Below, one piece after another: positions 59,506 to 64,000 of a DNA stretch of 64,000 bases; position 1 is the first letter of the stretch, and the number at the start of each line of letters is the position of its first letter. The translations under genes were made by a program, and so were the position numbers. The DNA comes from Enterococcus gallinarum NBRC 100675 (GTDB lineage: Bacteria > Bacillota > Bacilli > Lactobacillales > Enterococcaceae), in NCBI RefSeq assembly GCF_001544275.1, contig NZ_BCQE01000005.1, forward strand, positions 62,001 to 126,000. The letters run 5' to 3'. The notes under the pieces are model-generated. The model saw only the letters and a program-made list of their open reading frames with translations, had not been told where the DNA came from and searched no databases.

Positions 59506-60027
59506 ATGATTTCTTATGAAAGGATGGCATTATTGAATCTATTTGGATTAAAATTTGGTTTACGAAATCTAAAAACGGGGATCAGCGTCTTCATTTGTAT
59601 TCTTCTAAGTTTTCTTCTACAGCGTGAGACATACGTTGTTTCAACGATCACAGCTGTCTTTACCTTAAGAGAAGATCATGGGACCACTGTCAAATACGGC
59701 CGGCACCGGATTGCTGGAAATACCTTTGGCGCATTAGCATCGATCATCTGTATCGGAATTTTTAAATTTTTTGGCTACACACACCTTGTTCAGCTGCTAT
59801 CGATTCCTTTCGTTATCATGCTGATGATCGCATTATTAGTGAAATTCGACTATCACGAAGGAACGGTCGGTGCCTGTGCTACCCTATTGACGATTTTATT
59901 TATGGTTCCTCAAACTGAATCCTATCTTTATGCCTTTAACCGGGTGATCGATAGTTTCATTGGGATGGCTGTTGCGATTGCCGTCAACCGCTGCTTGCCT
60001 GCATCAGCTAAAATAGTGGAAGAATAA
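59506..60027 (+). CDS. FUSC-like aromatic acid exporter family protein (DUF939)
   Basis: 173 aa with about four hydrophobic segments (30-45, 85-102, 106-125, 130-170). The N-terminal GLRNLKTGISVFICILLSF, then TITAVFTLREDHGTTVKYGRHRIAGNTFGA, match the ArAE_1/DUF939 group. The C-terminal cytosolic half seen in some members is missing, so this is the short form. AAAGGG precedes the ATG; a TATGAT -10 lies upstream. Substrate unknown. Confidence 0.78.
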   Translation: MISYERMALLNLFGLKFGLRNLKTGISVFICILLSFLLQRETYVVSTITAVFTLREDHGTTVKYGRHRIAGNTFGALASIICIGIFKFFGYTHLVQLLSIPFVIMLMIALLVKFDYHEGTVGACATLLTILFMVPQTESYLYAFNRVIDSFIGMAVAIAVNRCLPASAKIVEE

Positions 60028-60028
60028 G

Positions 60029-60073
60029 GTAAAAAAACGTGCTGAGCCAAATTGCTCGGCACGTTTTTGTTTT
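60029..60073 (+). terminator. Terminator of the FUSC-like gene
   Basis: AAAACGTGC(C/T)GAGC...GCTCGGCACGTTTT with a T-rich tail; a second terminator-like hairpin AAGCACTCGAAAA/TTTTCGAGTGCTT follows at 60102-60142. Confidence 0.75.
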
Positions 60074-60207
60074 AGTCATAAAGGATTCCCTTTTCAAACA
60101 AGAAGCACTCGAAAACAAACCATTTTCGAGTGCTTCAGTTTTTTTGAGAGTGTAACGAACCTACGTTCCAACAATTTGTTCATCCTTATTTCATCATGCG
60201 CAATGTC

Positions 60208-60849
60208 TTAATTACTTACGTAAATCGCAAAAAACATCAATGCTGCACCTAACATGACAAACAAATGCCAGATTACATGGGTGAATCGTCTATTTTTCAT
60301 ACTATAAAAGAGCGAACCTACAGAATAAGCGATTCCTCCAGCAACTAACAATAGTAATCCAGTCAAATCGATATTCTGATAGAGCTTAGGTAAGACAACA
60401 ATGATTGCCCACCCCATCACATTGTAGATGATCGTTGAAACTTTCGATACTTTGTTTGTTTTTGTTAATGTCAAGGATTTGTAAATAATCCCTATTACTG
60501 CAGTGGTCCAAATGACACTAAGCAAGATCAACCCAGCCATTCCTTGAACGACTAAGAGGCAAAATGGGGTATACGTACCAGCAATCAAGAGATAGATCGA
60601 GCAATGATCGAATACTTGGAAAACTTTCTTTGCCTTCGTAAAAATCAGGCTATGAAATAACGTAGAGGAAAAGAAAAGCAGAAAAAGCGAACTTCCATAA
60701 ATCGCAAAAGCGATATAATCTAAGGTAGTATGGGCGCGATCCATCAGCAAATTAAAGCAAAACAAACTTAACAACGCTGCGATCCCATGTGTCACTGCAT
60801 TTAATACTTCATTGATGATTTGATACTTTCGACTAAATTCTATCTCCAT
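60208..60849 (-). CDS. trhA: Hemolysin III / PAQR family membrane protein
   Basis: 213 aa, seven membrane segments. Conserved His and Asp positions of the PAQR fold: NAVTHGIAALLSL, STLFHSLIF, DHCSIYLLIAGTYTPF and HVIWHLFVMLGAALMFF near the C-terminus. These residues bind metal in the related adiponectin-receptor hydrolases. In bacteria the family maintains membrane homeostasis; hemolysis is a historical label. GGAGTG precedes the ATG. Confidence 0.87.
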   Translation of the reverse strand: MEIEFSRKYQIINEVLNAVTHGIAALLSLFCFNLLMDRAHTTLDYIAFAIYGSSLFLLFFSSTLFHSLIFTKAKKVFQVFDHCSIYLLIAGTYTPFCLLVVQGMAGLILLSVIWTTAVIGIIYKSLTLTKTNKVSKVSTIIYNVMGWAIIVVLPKLYQNIDLTGLLLLVAGGIAYSVGSLFYSMKNRRFTHVIWHLFVMLGAALMFFAIYVSN

Positions 60850-60922
60850 CTTGATCCACTCCGTTTCATTTCTTCGACTCCATTATACTCGAAAAACCAT
60901 CTCATTATCAAAACTTTTTCAT

Positions 60923-61132
60923 CTAGTTTTTAAAACTACATGTATTTTTAACTTTTGTAAAATGTTTTATCACCATCACCAAAGACAGCATCAAAAGGAC
61001 ACCGATCAAACCAGTCACGAGTAAAAAGGTCGTTCGTTTTGCTTGCTGTACTTTTGACAATGACGCGCTTATTTCCTCTTGCTCAACTGCGACCCTGTGT
61101 CCACGAACTAGCAAACGGTGACTATTGATCAT
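60923..61132 (-). CDS. Small single-pass membrane protein, start uncertain
   Basis: 69 aa: a charged N-terminal half followed by one hydrophobic helix (about 36-58, FLLVTGLIGVLLMLSLVMVI) and a basic tail. No family recognised. The apparent ATG lacks a ribosome binding site on its own strand, so the start may be further in or the frame may be decayed. It lies between trhA and the DUF1292 terminator. Confidence 0.4.
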   Translation of the reverse strand: MINSHRLLVRGHRVAVEQEEISASLSKVQQAKRTTFLLVTGLIGVLLMLSLVMVIKHFTKVKNTCSFKN

Positions 61133-61226
61133 ATAAGGAGGTTCTAATTAACTGAATTATGTAAAAAAAGTGTACGATAAGTCCCTAAAATAATTTAGTC
61201 CACATCATTTCTGACGGTTTTTTAGA

Positions 61227-61266
61227 TAAAAAAAGCTGAACCCTTGACTATCAAAGGTTCAGCCAT
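61227..61266 (-). terminator. Terminator of the ireB-ruvX-DUF1292 operon
   Basis: Minus-strand GCTGAACC TTTGATAGTCAAG GGTTCAGC followed by T7. Confidence 0.85.
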
Positions 61267-61273
61267 CATTTCT

Positions 61274-61600
61274 TTATTCAGATTCTTCTTCAGCCATGAA
61301 TGTGTTAAAGACTTCTTCGATCATGTCCCATTCAGCTTCTGTTTCAATTTGTTCTAATTCGCCTTCTGTACCATCTTCGTTTTCAACGTAGGCATAGGCT
61401 TGTAATTCGACATCTTCTTCTTCTGGTACTCCAGCTGGATAAAGCAACACGTAGTTGCGTCCAAATTCTTCTTGTCCATCTACTGTCAAAAGAATTTCGT
61501 ATAATGTTTCATTGCCTTGATCATCGACCAATGTAATGTGTTCGTGACCTTCATGGTCGTGGTTGTGATCATGATTGTGATCATGCGTATGTTCTGACAT
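61274..61600 (-). CDS. DUF1292 (YrzB-like) protein with His-rich N-terminus
   Basis: 108 aa from the ATG at 61598-61600 (GAGG upstream). The DUF1292 core (about 22-100; [27 protein letters not shown]) is preceded by nine His in the first 21 residues in an HxHDHNHDH pattern, as in metal-binding tails. Third gene of the ireB-ruvX-DUF1292 operon, a conserved Firmicute block. Function unknown; metal binding is inference from the His run. Confidence 0.85.
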   Translation of the reverse strand: MSEHTHDHNHDHNHDHEGHEHITLVDDQGNETLYEILLTVDGQEEFGRNYVLLYPAGVPEEEDVELQAYAYVENEDGTEGELEQIETEAEWDMIEEVFNTFMAEEESE

Positions 61601-61622
61601 ATTTTTTCCTCTTTTCTGTAAA

Positions 61623-62054
61623 CTAAAACAGTTGTTTTCCAGCACCATCTAAATAATTCTGCAAAATCATTACTGCTGCTAATTTGTCAATGACTTTCTT
61701 ACGTTTGGCACGAGATGTGTTGGCTTGTTCAACTAGCATTCGTTCTGCTTGAACAGTCGTCAAGCGTTCGTCTTGGTAGTCAACAGGCAAATCAAAACGT
61801 TCTTCGATTGCTTTGCCGTAAGCTAGTGAAGCCTCTGCTCTTGGACCAATGGTGTTATTCATATTCTTGGGCAGTCCCACCACAAAACGAGTCACTTCAT
61901 ACTCTTTGACTAATTCTCCAAGACGATCATAGCCAAAGTCGTTTTCATCTTCGTTGATTCGAATGATCTCGATCCCTTGCGCAGTCCATCCCATAGGATC
62001 ACTAACAGCTACACCAACTGTTCGTGAACCGACATCTAAACCCATGACTCTCAT
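61623..62054 (-). CDS. ruvX: Putative Holliday junction resolvase RuvX (YqgF)
   Basis: 143 aa RNase H-like fold: [20 protein letters not shown] (catalytic Asp6/Asp-like), [16 protein letters not shown] and [13 protein letters not shown]. The family also processes the pre-16S rRNA 5' end; either role is possible. Start overlaps ireB stop (TAATG), middle gene of the operon. Confidence 0.92.
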   Translation of the reverse strand: MRVMGLDVGSRTVGVAVSDPMGWTAQGIEIIRINEDENDFGYDRLGELVKEYEVTRFVVGLPKNMNNTIGPRAEASLAYGKAIEERFDLPVDYQDERLTTVQAERMLVEQANTSRAKRKKVIDKLAAVMILQNYLDGAGKQLF

Positions 62055-62320
62055 TATAGGTTGATCCCGTGATTTCCTAAGTAATAACGAATCAAAACTT
62101 CCAAAATCTCATCGCGTTCATGACGACGAATCAAGTTCCGGGCATCCCGATAACGAGGAATGTAAGCCGGGTCGCCAGAAAGGAGATAACCGACGATTTG
62201 ATTGATTGGATTATAACCTTTTTCTTCTAATGCACGATACACGATAGCCAGTGTTTCACTGATTTCTTTCTTGCGGCTATCATCAAAATCAAACCGTACT
62301 GTTTCATCTGTAAAACCCAT
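62054..62320 (-). CDS. ireB: IreB family regulator of cephalosporin resistance
   Basis: 88 aa. [15 protein letters not shown]-terminus carries T4 and T7, the threonines phosphorylated by the IreK kinase in E. faecalis; the rest is the compact DUF965 helical domain ([18 protein letters not shown]). IreB lowers cephalosporin resistance when unphosphorylated by influencing peptidoglycan precursor supply. The ATG at 62318-62320 has GAGGTG upstream; a longer in-frame start at 62407 is rejected. Confidence 0.93.
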   Translation of the reverse strand: MGFTDETVRFDFDDSRKKEISETLAIVYRALEEKGYNPINQIVGYLLSGDPAYIPRYRDARNLIRRHERDEILEVLIRYYLGNHGINL

Positions 62321-62485
62321 TTCACGACACCTCTCTTTGTGTTGTTTTTTAGCACATTGTACGTTTCTATTGTACTCGACGTTTTGTAAAACTACAAACA
62401 TCTGCACTAGTTTATCTTTATTATAACAAAGCTTTATGATATTTTTGTGAACTTTTTCAAAAAAACCGATATTTCTCTCATTTCG

Positions 62486-63313
62486 CTAGAATGATCGATA
62501 AACATATTGGTTAGCCGGTGCCTCGATGGTTTGTTCTTGGTCAACGACTACCATTGGCAAGTCTCGTTTAAAGGGTTGATAGTATTGCGACTGGATGGTT
62601 CCTTCAATGTGCAGCCATTGGTCATTCTCGGTAACCGTTTGTTCAGGTAATTCAACACGTAATCCAAAAACACCGGAATCCGCTACACAATGGATGATCC
62701 CAAAACGAAACAGAAAGATTTCATTACGATCATCTTGCGCTGCGTGATAAACAAAACCTTCATAGCTGATTTTTTTTCCGATAAATTCACTTGGATACGT
62801 ATAGATCAATTCCATGAGTTCCAAATAATTCTCGTCGGTGACAGCAATTGTTTGTTTATCAGCATACTTCGCTAACGAAGTCGTCATTTGCTCGTCATAA
62901 TCATCTTTATTGTAGTAAAGACTAGTATCTGGTTTAAGGTATTGGGTATTCATTTCGGGATCGCCGACAGACTCTTCACTCAGCGGGAAATTAAACCCTT
63001 TTGCTTCAACAATGGTCGTATCCAGACTGACTGTGGGGAAAAACAAACCAACAATGATTGGCAGTGCTAATAAGAAATACGCAATGATGCGCTGAGATTT
63101 TTTTTCGAGTCCATGGTGATGCTCATCTTCATGTTCATCAGGCGTTTGCTTGACCCAAAAATACAACTGGACTAATGCCAAAAATAAAGCGACAATCATC
63201 GAAAGAATCGCTAGATAACGATAGTGGACATTGATGAACTGATTCAGTTTTCCTGATACCTGCAAGTACATCATCAACTCAAAATATCCAGATAAAATCA
63301 AAAAACGGATCAT
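62486..63313 (-). CDS. TIGR03943-type membrane protein (YcgQ-like)
   Basis: 275 aa. Two or three N-terminal membrane segments (about 1-20, 32-55, 75-95) with a cytosolic EHEDEHHHG loop, then an extracellular beta-rich domain (about 110-275). It is coupled to the next permease gene (3-bp gap). The family is of unknown transport role; the His-rich loop suggests metal. AGAGG-like site before the ATG is weak. Confidence 0.8.
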   Translation of the reverse strand: MIRFLILSGYFELMMYLQVSGKLNQFINVHYRYLAILSMIVALFLALVQLYFWVKQTPDEHEDEHHHGLEKKSQRIIAYFLLALPIIVGLFFPTVSLDTTIVEAKGFNFPLSEESVGDPEMNTQYLKPDTSLYYNKDDYDEQMTTSLAKYADKQTIAVTDENYLELMELIYTYPSEFIGKKISYEGFVYHAAQDDRNEIFLFRFGIIHCVADSGVFGLRVELPEQTVTENDQWLHIEGTIQSQYYQPFKRDLPMVVVDQEQTIEAPANQYVYRSF

Positions 63314-63316
63314 TGT

Positions 63317-64000
63317 TTACACCACCCATGCATAAATTGAGACCACAACAGCAATTAATCCCACCATTGTTGCAATAAAACGACCGGTAAAATATCGTTT
63401 CATCATCAGAAGATTCTTGATGTCCACCATAGGACCAAAGACCAGAAAACCCACGACTGGACCGGCGCCGAACAGACTAAGCAGCGAAGAACCGATAAAC
63501 GCATCTGCTTCAGAGCACAGCGACATCGTCAATGCCAAAACAAGCATGACCAATACCGCCAAGAATTTCGTAGAACCCAAAGTCAACATCATTCCCGTTG
63601 GCAAATACGTCTGCATCGCTGCTGCAATCAATCCGCCAATGATCAAATACCGACCAGTATCGAAGAATTCATCAATACTGTGTTGCAACAAATGCCGTAT
63701 TTGATGGGACCATTTTCGTTTCACAGAACCTGTATCATGAGCATGCCCATGGTGATGTCCTTGATGGGTATCCTCTGAAGCTGTGATCAATTGGGTTTTC
63801 AAAATCTCTTGCTTGCTGAAATAAGCCAGCCAAACGCCTACCACCATTGCCACCAACAAGCTGCCAAGCACTCGCAAAAAGGCAAACTTCGCTGAATTGC
63901 CAAATGCGATGAATGTCGAAAAAATCACAATGGGATTCACAATAGGGGCTGTCAGCATAAAAGCAAAAGCCGTGTAGACTGGTACGTCTTTTTTGACGAA
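63317..64000 (-). CDS. UPF0718-type permease (YcgR-like), 5' end beyond window
   Basis: At least 228 codons, open through the window edge. Several membrane segments; a central His-rich loop (HQGHHHGHAHD) before the second bundle, and SLCSEADAFIGSSL plus GFLVFGPMVDIKNLLMMKRYF, hallmarks of the DUF318 family. It lies directly upstream of the TIGR03943 gene, as ycgR-ycgQ in Bacillus, so the two likely form one complex. Substrate unknown; metal handling is inferred only from the His runs in both partners. Confidence 0.85.
   Translation of the reverse strand, partial: FVKKDVPVYTAFAFMLTAPIVNPIVIFSTFIAFGNSAKFAFLRVLGSLLVAMVVGVWLAYFSKQEILKTQLITASEDTHQGHHHGHAHDTGSVKRKWSHQIRHLLQHSIDEFFDTGRYLIIGGLIAAAMQTYLPTGMMLTLGSTKFLAVLVMLVLALTMSLCSEADAFIGSSLLSLFGAGPVVGFLVFGPMVDIKNLLMMKRYFTGRFIATMVGLIAVVVSIYAWVV

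Noticed and set aside
61134..61160. Perfect plus-strand Shine-Dalgarno (TAAGGAGGT) near 61136
   Set aside because: The next ATG is 17 nt away and is directly followed by TAA; no gene follows on that strand.

Overview
The window looks like a low-GC Firmicute chromosome, most likely Enterococcus. The evidence is the ireB-ruvX-DUF1292 block, an rpoE with a long acidic tail, a BusR-type regulator next to a fused betaine transporter, and a serine-rich-repeat adhesin with a KxYKxGKxW signal. The species cannot be fixed from the sequence alone; the E. casseliflavus/gallinarum group is a guess. The window contains no rRNA, CRISPR array, intact insertion sequence or prophage.

Layout. 1-7.5 kb: the 5' part (at least 2,492 codons) of a giant serine-rich-repeat surface adhesin on the minus strand, behind the UDP-galactopyranose mutase gene glf. 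9-14.6 kb: the glycolytic operon cggR-gap-pgk-tpiA-eno with its repressor, internal hairpins and a separate eno promoter. 15-17.8 kb: rpoN (sigma-54), a tRNA-Arg(CCG), rpoE (delta subunit) and a DUF1934 gene. 17.9-21 kb: lipL, an HD-domain dNTPase-like gene and a Cof-type phosphatase on the plus strand. 21-26.4 kb: a NUDIX gene, gloA, a class I amidotransferase-like hydrolase, and a PadR / DUF2812 / two-gene ABC exporter operon. 26.8-31.9 kb: trxA, mutS2, cvpA and zapA, with rnhC divergent. 32-35.7 kb: a betaine uptake operon and its c-di-AMP-type regulator busR with a clear operator. 36-45.4 kb: an acyl-adenylating enzyme and a complete head part of menaquinone synthesis (menB-E-F-D-H-C) with a divergent thioesterase. 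45.5-53.3 kb: two small DUF genes, an AI-2E-family permease, a GyrI-like protein, an amino-acid ABC pair lacking its ATPase, an amidase and an oleate hydratase. 53.7-60.8 kb: a phosphodiesterase, a DUF368 lipid-carrier transporter, a GNAT, a glycosyltransferase, lactate oxidase, a FUSC-like protein and a PAQR/hemolysin III protein. 61-64 kb: DUF1292, ruvX, ireB and a ycgQR-like membrane pair cut by the window end.

How it works together. The window combines central carbon metabolism (glycolysis, lactate oxidase) with respiratory quinone synthesis, osmoadaptation and envelope functions (adhesin, glf, popT-like carrier recycling, IreB). Regulation readable from the DNA includes a BusR-type operator on a promoter, a PadR palindrome on the padR promoter, and a catabolite (cre) box just downstream of the lactate oxidase -10.

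The most unusual stretch is the gene-poor 54.8-55.6 kb region. There a cre-like box abuts a promoter that would make a roughly 235-nt, highly structured RNA, and terminators pointing outward on both strands imply fully overlapping transcripts. A second candidate is a ~140-nt multi-bulged hairpin at 22.0-22.1 kb. A third is a T-box-like leader with a terminator in front of the oleate hydratase gene.
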